A DNA stretch of 38,396 nt from Streptomyces mexicanus. Its GTDB lineage: Bacteria; Actinomycetota; Actinomycetes; Streptomycetales; Streptomycetaceae. The notes below the pieces were generated by a model. That model made no database searches and had not been told where the DNA came from. It worked only from the letters and a program-made list of their open reading frames with translations. Of this stretch, positions 23,861 to 31,176 are shown piece after piece. How positions within the stretch are numbered: the first letter of the stretch is position 1; each line of letters opens with the position of its first letter. Location: assembly GCF_902506575.1 (NCBI RefSeq), contig NZ_LR732613.1:1-38396 (forward strand). The letters are read 5' to 3'. A program made the translations under genes and the position numbers.

Positions 23861-24120
23861 TGTGGACAGACTCCGCGAAGCAGCAGGACCACCGAGCGCT
23901 CCCGCCCGGCGGGCAGAAACCTCTGGTCGCGTCCCGCCACAAGGGAAGACGACCGTGGACGGCGGCCGGAAGCTGAGCATCCCGAGAGCCTGCGGGACAG
24001 GCCCTGTGGACAGAGGCCGGGCACCGTCGGCGTCCACCTCGCCGGGCGACCGTGTGACACCCGTGATCAACTTGTTATTCGAACAAACCGTACAAATTAC
24101 GCAGAACGGCCGAGAGAATC
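23861..24120. other. Origin-like region: DnaA-box-like sites and AT-rich island
   Basis: TGTGGACAG occurs at 23861-23869 and 24005-24013; its complement CTGTCCACA fits the Streptomyces DnaA box. A markedly AT-rich stretch for this genome covers about 24062-24105 and contains the inverted repeat TTGTT-attcg-AACAA (24072-24086). It lies just upstream of the Rep-like gene and beside the palindrome cluster. Together these suggest a replication origin. Confidence 0.5.
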
Positions 24121-24232
24121 CCGTCACACGGGAAACGCGGGGGGCTCGAACCGGGTTGAATCGGACACGGTCGAGCTGACAAAGGGACGTCAGGTCGTGC
24201 ACTATGGCGGGGACACCAACTCTCATGTGCGA

Positions 24233-24662
24233 GTCGGACCAGCCCGCGAAGCGGGACGGGCCGACGAACGGACTGGGAGGCACCAACCGGTCCGCTCCTT
24301 ACGGAGTGGACCGGCCGCCACCAGGCCCCCTCCGTGAGGAGCGGGCCGAGCACCCAAGTGGAGCTCCGAGCGCCGACGGCCTGCCAAAGCTGCCGGAACC
24401 CGGGGTGAAGCACTTGGCGCTCCAGAGGCCCCCTGCCAAAGGGGCTCCTGAAGGGCCGGGGTGGTCGCCTTGCCAAGGGCGACCGGGTGGACCCGCTTTG
24501 CCAAAGCGGGGTGTTGCTAGTGAGATGAGCCAGCTCGTTGAGCTGGGGCCCAGAACCGGCGCCAAATTCCGGAACTGGGCAGCCGACCTGCCAGTCGGCG
24601 AGACGGGCCGCGCGGGGCCAAGTGGATGCCACTCCACTTATCGACGCGCGCGGCCGATGGCC
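24233..24662. repeat. Chain of about twelve palindromes, many with a GCCA apex
   Basis: Successive hairpin-forming sequences fill this non-coding stretch: 24233-24265, 24287-24314, 24324-24347, 24348-24422, 24428-24445, 24463-24484, 24492-24510, 24530-24546, 24548-24580, 24582-24599, 24606-24655 and 24652-24662. Stems of 6-12 bp are perfect or have one mismatch, and their sequences differ from one another. Seven have GCCA at or near the loop (for example CCCGCTTT-GCC-AAAGCGGG). The first has a GAA loop inside CCCGC/GCGGG. The layout resembles Streptomyces telomere palindromes or a structured replication or partition site. No gene fits here. Confidence 0.85.
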
Positions 24663-24668
24663 GCTAGG

Positions 24669-24965
24669 TCATCCCGACCCCCCTTCGGAGGCCGGCGTCG
24701 TGCTGCCCGCATCCAGCTCAGCGACATCGGGGAAACGTTCCGCGAGCCCCTTGAGCAAGTGAAGGTAGACCGCGCGGTGGGGCCGCCGGGGGTGGGTCTG
24801 ACCTAGCTCCCAGCGGGCTACAGCCAAGCGTTTCACGCCTACGGCGTCCGCGACTTCCTGCTGGGTGAGCCCCGCAGCGAGGCGAAGCTGCTGACGCACG
24901 CGCGGCGCCGGCAGGACGTCGTCGAGGAGAGCGTTGACCCGCTGCATCGGATCCGCGTCGGACAT
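24669..24965 (-). CDS. Small XRE-family regulator
   Basis: The 98-residue protein is little more than one XRE helix-turn-helix ('QQLRLAAGLTQQEVADAVGVKRLAVARWELGQTHPRRPHRAVYLHLL', about residues 25-75). ATG 24965 is preferred; an in-frame ATG five codons upstream is possible. It lies between the palindrome cluster and a flavoprotein gene, close to the replication module, and could control copy number or the neighbouring operon. Confidence 0.82.
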   Translation of the reverse strand: MSDADPMQRVNALLDDVLPAPRVRQQLRLAAGLTQQEVADAVGVKRLAVARWELGQTHPRRPHRAVYLHLLKGLAERFPDVAELDAGSTTPASEGGSG

Positions 24966-25066
24966 GCCCCAACCTCTCATGATCACTGAATCCCTGAAAG
25001 ATACACCACGGGATCGATCTTGGCGAGCAGGCGTCGATACGTCGATAGGGCGGTGGGCGTCTAGCC
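24966..25066. promoter_or_regulatory. Promoter region with tandem CGTCGATA
   Basis: CGTCGATA occurs twice in tandem at 25032-25047. The second copy continues as TCGATAGGG (25042-25050), the same nine bases as one arm of the inverted repeat upstream of the transfer genes (28799-28807). The same regulator may bind both places and control the XRE gene at 24669-24965. Confidence 0.45.
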
Positions 25067-25975
25067 TCAGCATGGCTTCAGGACCGAGGCGTAGTAGGAC
25101 GAGAGCACGGCTTCCGCCCCAGAGCCCTGCGCTGCCGTGATGCGTTGGAACTGGGCTGACCTCAAGTCGCCGGCGACCCGGATCCGAGGGTGCTGTTTGC
25201 CGGGAGGGCAGTAGCCGTCCTCGCTCGAGGCAAGGCCATCCAAACCTGCTGGCGTATTGCCGAGGTTGTTCAACACCGTCTTGGCGACGTAGGACCTGCG
25301 CTCACCCTGCCGGTCCTTGACCTGCAAGCTCCACTCGTCTCCGTAGGCCATCGGCGACAGGACGACGTGCGAGATGGGCACAATGCGCACGCGCTCATCC
25401 CCCGCGACTTCGGCGATCTTGTAGTCATCGGCTGGCGGACAGAGGACGTGCAGCGTCGTTGAGGAATGCGGATGGCTGCGGAGCCATGTTCCGAGGGGGC
25501 GGTCCCCTCCGAGGACGTAGGTCCGGCCTGCCAGGTCTCCAGGCTCAGTGCACCACAGCAGAGGCACGGACAAATGTGCGGGAGCGCTGATCCAGTTGAC
25601 GTCGGGAGGGGCCAAAGCGGCCACGCCAGTGGCGACCACGATCAGCTGTGCACTCAGTACGCGTCCGTCCTCGAGTACGAGCTCCGCTCGGTCGTCGTAG
25701 CCGGTGACGCTCGCCGCACGGCCATGGACGACGGAGCATCGATCAGCCTGCTGTAGGCGATCCAGGTCGGCGGCAAGGGCTTCAGCAAGTTGGGGGCCGG
25801 TCGACCAGTTGCCAGGGACGTTCTCCAGCGCCCCGATGACATGCAACTTGCCGCCTACTGAGTCAGCCTCCACGATGACCGTTCGAAGGTTCAGGCTGGC
25901 CGCCATCACCGCGGCCGCCACGCCTGACGGGCCAGCGCCGACTACCAGCACATCGGTCTCGTGCGATGTGTTCAT
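25067..25975 (-). CDS. Thioredoxin-reductase-like flavoprotein lacking CxxC
   Basis: This 302-residue protein has the FAD-binding 'VVGAGPSGVAAAVMAASLN' at its N-terminus and a C-terminal 'RVAGDLRSAQFQRITAAQGSGAEAV', the FAD contact typical of thioredoxin reductases. The redox-active Cys-x-x-Cys of true thioredoxin reductases is absent; single Cys residues remain. In the NADPH domain 'VLGGDRPLGTWL' replaces the usual GxGxxA/G motif. It may be an oxidoreductase for a small molecule, as in dithiolopyrrolone-type or ferredoxin-reductase-like relatives. Its ATG overlaps the stop of the isochorismatase-like gene, so both are translated together. Confidence 0.82.
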   Translation of the reverse strand: MNTSHETDVLVVGAGPSGVAAAVMAASLNLRTVIVEADSVGGKLHVIGALENVPGNWSTGPQLAEALAADLDRLQQADRCSVVHGRAASVTGYDDRAELVLEDGRVLSAQLIVVATGVAALAPPDVNWISAPAHLSVPLLWCTEPGDLAGRTYVLGGDRPLGTWLRSHPHSSTTLHVLCPPADDYKIAEVAGDERVRIVPISHVVLSPMAYGDEWSLQVKDRQGERRSYVAKTVLNNLGNTPAGLDGLASSEDGYCPPGKQHPRIRVAGDLRSAQFQRITAAQGSGAEAVLSSYYASVLKPC

Positions 25976-26562
25976 GCGTGGGCTCCCTGCGTTCCGCTGA
26001 TTCGGGACAAGACAACTTCGCTCGTGACCAGTTGCTCAGCGCCGATGTTCCGGGCGGCGAGCAGGAGTGCGGCGTCGTGGTAGCGGGCGCCGCCGGTGGA
26101 GGCACAAGCGTCGGTGACGATCCACGGCCGGTAACCGGCCTGATAGGCAGCGACAGCGGAGTCGTATACGCACGCGTCCGTGTCGATGCCGCACAACACC
26201 AGATCGGTCCAGCCCGCCTCGCGGATGGTCCGGGCGCCCTCGCGGGTGAACACTGACGCCTGGGGCTTGTCGATGATCGCGGCGGCGGTGGCAGCGAAGG
26301 GAGCCAGGTCAGCAACGAGGGCTTGCTCCTCGGGAGTACGCAATCGCGTCCATCCCGTGATCGTCTCGTACGGCGATCCAGGCTGGTTGTGGAACCGTGA
26401 CAGCACCACGGGAGCGCCGGCTGCTTGCCAGCCCTCCACCAGCCGAACAACCGCAGGGATGATTCCGCGGCTGTGCTGGTTGACGAAGCCCTGCTGCACA
26501 TCAATGACCAGCAGCGCTGTCGATCGAGGGTCCATCCACTCCGCCTTCCACATGGCCGTCAC
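25972..26562 (-). CDS. Isochorismatase-like cysteine hydrolase
   Basis: The family triad is present: Asp21 ('LLVIDVQQGFVN'), Lys99 ('IIDKPQASVF') and Cys131 ('GIDTDACVYDSAVAAYQAGY'). Members hydrolyse amides such as nicotinamide or N-carbamoyl compounds, or isochorismate; the substrate here is unknown. GTG 26562 overlaps the stop of the upstream regulator gene. An ATG at 26535 has a better Shine-Dalgarno and would remove nine residues, so the start is uncertain. It is the middle gene of a three-gene operon with an XRE regulator and a flavoprotein. Confidence 0.88.
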   Translation of the reverse strand: MTAMWKAEWMDPRSTALLVIDVQQGFVNQHSRGIIPAVVRLVEGWQAAGAPVVLSRFHNQPGSPYETITGWTRLRTPEEQALVADLAPFAATAAAIIDKPQASVFTREGARTIREAGWTDLVLCGIDTDACVYDSAVAAYQAGYRPWIVTDACASTGGARYHDAALLLAARNIGAEQLVTSEVVLSRISGTQGAHA

Positions 26563-27728
26563 GGATTGCTGTCTCGGAGAGCGTCCTGGGCGGCGCGCAG
26601 CCGATCAGGAAGGTCGCTGGTTGCCAGGATGGCCTCGCGCATCACCCGGTGTTGGGCGGTCTCGGTGGGGCGTGCGGTAGTGAGCCGGACGTAGGCGCTG
26701 CGTAGAAAGCGCCAGCCGTAGGCCGCCGGCATCACCGGGTCCTGGCCGTCTTCGATCATGTGCAGGATGTGCGACGAGAGGGCCCAGAGGGCCTGTACGT
26801 CGAGCTCAAGGGCCACGATCTGGCTCATGGTCAAGGCCCGCTCGTCCGACCGCGGGTGATAGGCGACACCAGACCAGCCGACGACGCCGCGGGATACCCC
26901 GCCATCGAACGTCAGTGCTTCGGGGTGAGCCCAGCCCTCACGGAACTTGGCTTCCTCGACCCCTGGCCCGAGCGGTACCACAGTTGCCGGATTCTGCCGG
27001 TTGACCAGCACCGATGGCGTAGCGAGCAGCTGGAGCGCCGTGTCCAGGCCGGCGCTTGACCAGGAGTGTGTGCGGAGCTCGTAGGCCGACAGCACGTACT
27101 GCGGAACGAGCGAGTGGGCAGGCTGGTCCCTGTTGTCGCCGTGGCGGGCCAGCAGGTGGGCCATCCACTCCCCTACCCAGCCCGGCTCTTTCAGGTATGT
27201 GCGGTAACGCCACAACGCCAATTCGGTCAACGACTCGAGGCGGTGGTGTTCTTCGAGATGTACCACCGCGACACCGCAGGCGTAGATGTGCACCGTCGAC
27301 GACTCTGCGGAGGGATGGTCAGCTGGCAGGGCTCGCCGCTCCAAGCCGCCAGGCCCAGGCTCGCTTGGCGAACCCGCAGCGTAGAGGGGTGCACTGCACT
27401 CACCGAGGTACACCGGCAAGAACTTGTGGGAGACGACCGTGCACCGTGCCGGCCGTGCTGCCGACTCCGCGTTGAGGGGAGCTGACGCTCCACGCAGCGC
27501 CGCCAGACGGAGGCTGAACGCCTCCTGCTCAGCCGGGGTGCACTGTCGGAGTGCCGTGTCCAGAATCTGCGCCATCTGGGGACGACAGACGCTCGCCTTG
27601 TTCCGCTGCCAGTTCGAGACGGTCCTGGGGCTGATGCCGAGGCGACCGGCGAACTCGCGCACAGACGCTCGCATCACCGACCGCAACAGCAGCGCCTCCT
27701 CACCTGTCCACCTGTCCACAGCGATCAC
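26559..27728 (-). CDS. XRE-type regulator with large C-terminal domain
   Basis: In this 389-residue protein residues 12-60 form an HTH ('LRSVMRASVREFAGRLGISPRTVSNWQRNK'). A large domain follows ('YLGECSAPLYAAG', 'IYACGVAVVHLEEHHRLESLTELALWRYRTY', 'SQIVALELDVQALWALSSHILHMIE') that I do not recognise beyond its occurrence in Streptomyces regulators. It heads the operon with the isochorismatase-like hydrolase and probably regulates it. GTG 27728 is used, with AAGGGGG eight bases before. Confidence 0.78.
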   Translation of the reverse strand: MIAVDRWTGEEALLLRSVMRASVREFAGRLGISPRTVSNWQRNKASVCRPQMAQILDTALRQCTPAEQEAFSLRLAALRGASAPLNAESAARPARCTVVSHKFLPVYLGECSAPLYAAGSPSEPGPGGLERRALPADHPSAESSTVHIYACGVAVVHLEEHHRLESLTELALWRYRTYLKEPGWVGEWMAHLLARHGDNRDQPAHSLVPQYVLSAYELRTHSWSSAGLDTALQLLATPSVLVNRQNPATVVPLGPGVEEAKFREGWAHPEALTFDGGVSRGVVGWSGVAYHPRSDERALTMSQIVALELDVQALWALSSHILHMIEDGQDPVMPAAYGWRFLRSAYVRLTTARPTETAQHRVMREAILATSDLPDRLRAAQDALRDSNP

Positions 27729-27935
27729 TACACACCCCCTTGGCGGTCACCTTCCAGGCATCAACGGCCCTATTGCCACGCTGTTGCTACACCACTTCCA
27801 CGGCCGGACATCTCGCTCAAGGTCCCTGGTGCGGATGCTGTTTCTTGTTGATCCACACCCCCAATCCCGGCCGGAGGAACCATGGCGATCCCGGGCACAC
27901 CCCAGCGCCGTGCCCGCATCGACTCCTGCTTGCCG
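27729..27935. promoter_or_regulatory. 207-bp gap between two minus-strand genes
   Basis: It must contain the promoter of the XRE/isochorismatase operon and the end of the gntR transcript. I found no convincing -35/-10 pair and no strong hairpin. Confidence 0.3.
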
Positions 27936-28691
27936 TCAGGCATCGAACTCGTAGTCCAGCACGTACGAGGCGGAGTCGAGAGTCATCTCGTTGACCTCGA
28001 CAACTCGCTGTTGGGCGTCGAAGGCTGTCCGGCACATCTTCAGGACAGGGCGCTCAGGGGACATGCCCAACGTGGCCGCTTCCTCAGCAGTGGGCAGCCG
28101 TCCGCGGATTTCCTCTCGGAAGCGAACCGGACCATGTCCGAGGTCAGCGAGACGAGCGTAGGTTCCTCCCGGCCCGGTGTCGGCCTGGGTGATCGCAGAC
28201 CCTTCCACCAGGGCGTAGGGCAGGTACGAGGTGGCGAGCATGACCGGCCGGCCATCCAGGACGAAGCGCCGGGACCTGGCGCAGGCGGTCTCGCCAGCGC
28301 CCAGGTCGAGCATCTCGGCAATGTGCGTCGGCGGAACGACCTCCTGTACGGACACCTGGTCGACCGTCAGGGGCCGGTCTTCATCAGCGGACCAGATCGA
28401 CTTCCCAGCGCCCCACTGGTCCCGTGCCAGACGCTGGATGCCGCGTCGCCGGATGGGGCGGAAAGCCTGGACGAACACCCCCGCGCCCTTCCGGGACTCG
28501 GCGAGCCCTTCGTTGGTGAGTGCGCGCAGCGCTCGCCGAGCGGTCATCACTGCGACGCCGTACTGCGGCGCAAGGGCGTTCTCCCCCGGCAGCCGATCAC
28601 CGGGTCGGTAGTCCCCTCGCTCGATCGCAGCCTTCAGCTCGTCAGCGATCTGGAGGTATCTGGGCCGCTCAGAGCCCTTTCCGCCTGCCAT
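27936..28691 (-). CDS. GntR/HutC-family repressor, KorSA-like
   Basis: The 251-residue protein has an N-terminal GntR winged helix ('YLQIADELKAAIERGDYRPGDRLPGENALAPQYGVAVMTARRALRALTNEGLAESRKGAGVFV', about 12-76) and a C-terminal UTRA ligand-binding domain (about 95-245). This is the architecture of HutC proteins and of the Kor-type repressors that hold transfer genes silent in Streptomyces plasmids. ATG 28691 is preceded by TAGGAGA. It is divergent from the plus-strand transfer-type genes, and two AACTTCG-N4-CGA sites flank the promoter region. Autoregulation and repression of transfer are likely. Confidence 0.87.
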   Translation of the reverse strand: MAGGKGSERPRYLQIADELKAAIERGDYRPGDRLPGENALAPQYGVAVMTARRALRALTNEGLAESRKGAGVFVQAFRPIRRRGIQRLARDQWGAGKSIWSADEDRPLTVDQVSVQEVVPPTHIAEMLDLGAGETACARSRRFVLDGRPVMLATSYLPYALVEGSAITQADTGPGGTYARLADLGHGPVRFREEIRGRLPTAEEAATLGMSPERPVLKMCRTAFDAQQRVVEVNEMTLDSASYVLDYEFDA

Positions 28692-28701
28692 GTGTCTCCT
28701 A

Positions 28702-28714
28702 ACTTCGCTAGCGA
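28702..28714. promoter_or_regulatory. Operator candidate next to the gntR start
   Basis: AACTTCG-ctag-CGA begins at 28701-28702, about ten bases before the gntR ATG, and contains the perfect palindrome TCGCTAGCGA (28705-28714). The arms match the stronger site at 28828-28849, so one protein, probably the GntR repressor, could bind both. Confidence 0.55.
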
Positions 28715-28778
28715 TCCTAAGGGCTTCGATGCCCAGCGTCAGCTACGGCTCGCGACTTACATAGCGAGGAGGCTACTT

Positions 28779-28807
28779 CCCTATCGAAGTGCTTGACATC
28801 GATAGGG
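28779..28807. promoter_or_regulatory. Inverted repeat enclosing a TTGACA -35 element
   Basis: CCCTATCGA (28779-28787) and TCGATAGGG (28799-28807) are perfect inverted arms 11 bases apart. The consensus -35 sequence TTGACA (28793-28798) lies between them; the -10 is unclear (TCGTAC at 28821 or nearby). Binding here would block a plus-strand promoter for the transfer-type genes. Confidence 0.6.
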
Positions 28808-28827
28808 AGATCGCGCACCATCGTACT

Positions 28828-28849
28828 GCAACTTCGATATCGAAGTTGC
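28828..28849. promoter_or_regulatory. Perfect 22-bp palindrome, main GntR operator candidate
   Basis: The half-site GCAACTTCGAT is followed directly by its exact complement, giving a perfect 22-bp palindrome just downstream of the TTGACA element. It lies about 210 bp before the first transfer-type gene and 137 bp before gntR. Confidence 0.75.
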
Positions 28850-29058
28850 CCAGGTATTCGTCGTCCGCCCTTCGGGGCGGCCGGGGTTGAGAGCACCATC
28901 GAACTCCCCCGGAGCCTGACGGCCGCGACGACTGTGTGCACATCGCAGCGCTGTGCGCTGTCTGTCCTGCGGGACGCCGGCCGTGTGCCGTGCGGCCCGG
29001 AGGGCGGAGAGAGCATCGCGACCCGCGCCCTCGCCACTCCCGTCCGTGAGGAGTTCAG

Positions 29059-29667
29059 ATGTCCGCCGCCACCCTTGAGCGCACCGCCCGTCCTCGTCGC
29101 AGCAGGACCCGCTCCCGCACGGTCAACGCCCGCCCGGCGCTGGCCCTTTCCACCCTGCGGCCCCACCAGTACGACCTGCGCCCCGCCTGCGCATCGCTGG
29201 TCTGCCCCGACTGCAAGACGTGGGTGCCGATCACCGGCCTCCAGACCAAGAGCCCCAAGGTCGTGCCGCACGACACCGGTCGCGCCGGCAAGGACGAGGC
29301 CGTCCGGTGCCGCCTGGGCAGCAACCGCCTGGTCAACGTCGACGTCACGGTCCGGAAGTGGGAGGAGTGCCTGACGGACGGCAACGCGGAGACCGTGCAC
29401 CGTCGCCGGACCACCGTGCGGCGCAAGCCCAAGGTCGCGGTCGCCCCGGCCGTCAGCCAGATCGCCGCACAGAAGCAGAAGCCGGCGGCCGACGAGCTGG
29501 GGGACAGCCGCCCACTGTGGCTGCTGCGGGAGATGAAGTGGGCGTCGACCGAGTCCGCCGTCCGCGACGCCGACACCCGCCGCGCGCAGCTGCCCGCCGG
29601 TGCCGCGCCGCTGGGAGCGCCGCCGGTTCCGCTCACGACGCTGCACCCCGAGCGCCGCGCGAGCTGA
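29059..29667 (+). CDS. Hypothetical plasmid protein with Cys-x-x-Cys
   Basis: A basic 202-residue protein. 'CPDCKTWVPITG' (about 49-60) with a further Cys ('VRCRLG') suggests a small zinc-binding fold, followed by a charged tail ('RRRTTVRRKPKVAV'). No membrane segment is seen. It is the first gene after the operator region and has a good Shine-Dalgarno (GAGGAG). Similar proteins head transfer-type gene rows in Streptomyces plasmids; I do not know a function. Confidence 0.75.
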   Translation: MSAATLERTARPRRSRTRSRTVNARPALALSTLRPHQYDLRPACASLVCPDCKTWVPITGLQTKSPKVVPHDTGRAGKDEAVRCRLGSNRLVNVDVTVRKWEECLTDGNAETVHRRRTTVRRKPKVAVAPAVSQIAAQKQKPAADELGDSRPLWLLREMKWASTESAVRDADTRRAQLPAGAAPLGAPPVPLTTLHPERRAS

Positions 29668-29688
29668 TCCGCTCCGGATAAACGACCA

Positions 29689-29724
29689 CGGCCCGGCCAC
29701 CCCGTAGAAGGGGCGGCCGGGCCG
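29689..29724 (+). terminator. Strong hairpin terminator
   Basis: CGGCCCGGCC-a-CCCC pairs with GGGG-c-GGCCGGGCCG across a six-base loop, 21 bp after the stop of the 202-residue gene. It is the first of three successive hairpins. Confidence 0.75.
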
Positions 29725-29746
29725 AGGCGCTCGTACAGCAAGCCCA

Positions 29747-29777
29747 CGGCCCCCGGGACAGGAAGTCCGGGGGGCCG
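29747..29777 (+). terminator. Second hairpin of the tandem set
   Basis: A 13-bp stem with one mismatch (CGGCCCCC... paired with ...GGGGGGCCG) and a five-base loop follows the first hairpin by 22 bp. Confidence 0.6.
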
Positions 29778-29781
29778 CAAG

Positions 29782-29811
29782 CAGCTTCGGGGACGGGCAT
29801 TCCCCGAGCTG
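29782..29811 (+). promoter_or_regulatory. Third hairpin of the tandem set
   Basis: CAGCTTCGGGGA pairs with TCCCCGAGCTG with one bulged base, directly after the second hairpin and 32 bp before the next start codon. It could affect termination or expression of the following gene. Confidence 0.5.
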
Positions 29812-29843
29812 ATCCCTACACAGAGCCTGTATGGGAGGCCCTG

Positions 29844-30188
29844 ATGACCGTCAGCATCGCACAGCCGCCGGCCGCGTCGGCGGTGGTGCCCGACTCCACG
29901 ACCCTGGACGCGCTGCGCCGGGTCATCGACGAGCAGATCGGCCCCCGCCAGCCGGGCGCGATCTACCAGAACCAGGACGGCGCCTTCGAGGTGATCGCGC
30001 TCATCCGCGACCCGAAGCGGGCGCGTGAGCTGCTGAAGCGCCGCTGCGCCCAGTGGGCGTTGATCGTGAAGGACGTTCTCCGCCCCGGTGCGGAGCCGTT
30101 CGTCGTCGGGTCGGCCTGGACGACGTCCGACTACCTGGTCCGCGAGGCCGACAAGGCCCCGGCCGGCCGTGAGGGAGGGCTGCACTGA
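29844..30188 (+). CDS. Hypothetical plasmid protein, 114 residues
   Basis: A small soluble protein with alternating strands and helices ('AIYQNQDGAFEVIALIRDPKRARELLKRRCAQWALIVKDVL'). I do not recognise the family. GGGAGG precedes the ATG. The stop overlaps the whiB start by one base, so the two are co-expressed. Confidence 0.75.
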   Translation: MTVSIAQPPAASAVVPDSTTLDALRRVIDEQIGPRQPGAIYQNQDGAFEVIALIRDPKRARELLKRRCAQWALIVKDVLRPGAEPFVVGSAWTTSDYLVREADKAPAGREGGLH

Positions 30189-30448
30189 TGGACTGGCGAC
30201 ACAGCGCGGCGTGCCGCGACGAGGACCCTGACCTGTTCTTCCCGGTCGGCGACACCGGTCTGGCCCTGCTGCAGATCCAGGAGGCCAAGTCGGTGTGCCG
30301 TCGCTGCCCGGTGATCGAGCAGTGCCTGCAGTGGGCTTTGGAGACCGACCAGCCCCATGGCGTGTGGGGCGGGATGAGCGAGGGCGAGCGGCGTTCACTG
30401 CGGCGCCGCGCGGCCCGCAACCGCGCGCGTGCGGAGGCGCCGGCCTGA
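30188..30448 (+). CDS. WhiB-family iron-sulfur regulator
   Basis: All four cluster-binding Cys residues are present: Cys9 ('AACRDEDPDLFFP'), Cys37 and Cys40 ('VCRRC') and Cys46. They are followed by the 'GVWGG' turn (58-62) and a basic C-terminal tail for DNA binding. WhiB-like proteins bind the principal sigma factor and steer transcription in response to redox state or NO. At 86 residues it is a standard small member. It is translated together with the preceding gene and may regulate the element's own genes. Confidence 0.93.
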   Translation: MDWRHSAACRDEDPDLFFPVGDTGLALLQIQEAKSVCRRCPVIEQCLQWALETDQPHGVWGGMSEGERRSLRRRAARNRARAEAPA

Positions 30449-30503
30449 CGGGCTGCCACGGTCCCTCTCCCCCGGGGATGTGCCGAGGGGAGACGGGCCG
30501 CGG

Positions 30504-30567
30504 CTGGCCGTCCGGCCAGTCGATGGGCGACAGCCCCCCGGAGCTTCGACCCTGCCGGGGGGCTGTC
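30504..30567 (+). terminator. Double hairpin terminator after whiB
   Basis: CTGGCCG-tc-CGGCCAG (30504-30519) is followed by a perfect 13-bp stem, GACAGCCCCCCGG (30529-30541) with its complement at 30555-30567. This is a strong terminator arrangement before the next gene. Confidence 0.75.
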
Positions 30568-30589
30568 CTTACAGGAAGCGAGAGTTCCT

Positions 30590-30967
30590 GTGATCGACAG
30601 CATGACACGCCCCCACCCGGTCACGGCAGACCGGGACGCCCACTTGCGGCTCGGCCGGCACCTCCTGGCCGTCGTCCGCGCCCAGGACGCGGCGATCCCC
30701 GCCCACCCGCGCGTGCCGCGCACCGTCGCCGCGACGCGGGCCCGCCTGCAGGAGCGGATGGCGCAGACGGTGACGATGGCGGACGACGCCTGCCCGCTGT
30801 CCGGCCGGTGGAACTGCACGGGCACCGACTGCCCGCCCTCCAGCGTGACCGCTCCAACGCCGGATGCGGCCCCCGTGCCGGCCGCTGCAACCGCTGGTGG
30901 CCAGTGCTCCGTGTGCGGTGGCTGGTTCGAGGGCTGGTCTGGCGGCGTCTGCGACGCCTGCCGCTGA
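30590..30967 (+). CDS. Hypothetical protein with C-terminal Cys-rich finger
   Basis: The 125-residue protein is helical at first ('RLGRHLLAVVRAQDAAIPAHP', 'TVAATRARLQERMAQ') and ends in 'CSVCGGWFEGWSGGVCDACR', a likely four-Cys zinc site; 'DDACPLSGRWNCTGTDC' adds three more Cys. GTG 30590 or ATG 30602 may be the start. Function unknown; a small nucleic-acid-binding protein is possible. Confidence 0.65.
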   Translation: MIDSMTRPHPVTADRDAHLRLGRHLLAVVRAQDAAIPAHPRVPRTVAATRARLQERMAQTVTMADDACPLSGRWNCTGTDCPPSSVTAPTPDAAPVPAAATAGGQCSVCGGWFEGWSGGVCDACR

Positions 30968-30972
30968 ACCGT

Positions 30973-31176
30973 ATGCCCCACCTCATACACGCGGCCCGCG
31001 CAGCCCAGCACCGGGCGGCGCGGGCCGCAGCCCTGATCGGCCCCACGCACCCGCTGACCCGCCTGCTGCTCGCGGCCGCCGCGGTGACCGCGGCAGCGGC
31101 CTGGGAGGCAGGGCACCGTGTCGCCGACCTTCCCCCCACCCGCCGACACCTCCACGGAAGACAGCCTCGTGCCTGA
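30973..31176 (+). CDS. Small membrane protein, 67 residues
   Basis: ATG 30973 lies six bases after the preceding stop. One hydrophobic helix ('LTRLLLAAAAVTAAAAWEAG', about 28-47) follows a basic Ala/Arg-rich N-terminus, giving a single-span membrane protein as often found among spread genes. It overlaps the next gene by 59 bp, so one of the two frames could be wrong. Confidence 0.45.
   Translation: MPHLIHAARAAQHRAARAAALIGPTHPLTRLLLAAAAVTAAAAWEAGHRVADLPPTRRHLHGRQPRA

Noticed and set aside
24233..24265. True linear-plasmid telomere at this position
   Set aside because: The chain resembles telomere palindromes, but the sequence continues with genes on both sides and no terminal-protein gene is present; kept only as one explanation among several.
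24075..24632. Open frames on both strands through the palindrome cluster
   Set aside because: Translations are Pro/Ser/Arg-rich and fully explained by GC-rich palindromes; no start signals or family features.
27704..27720. Two CTGTCCAC-type sites resembling DnaA boxes
   Set aside because: They lie in the first codons of the XRE regulator gene at 26559-27728, are not in an AT-rich setting and are far from the Rep-like gene.
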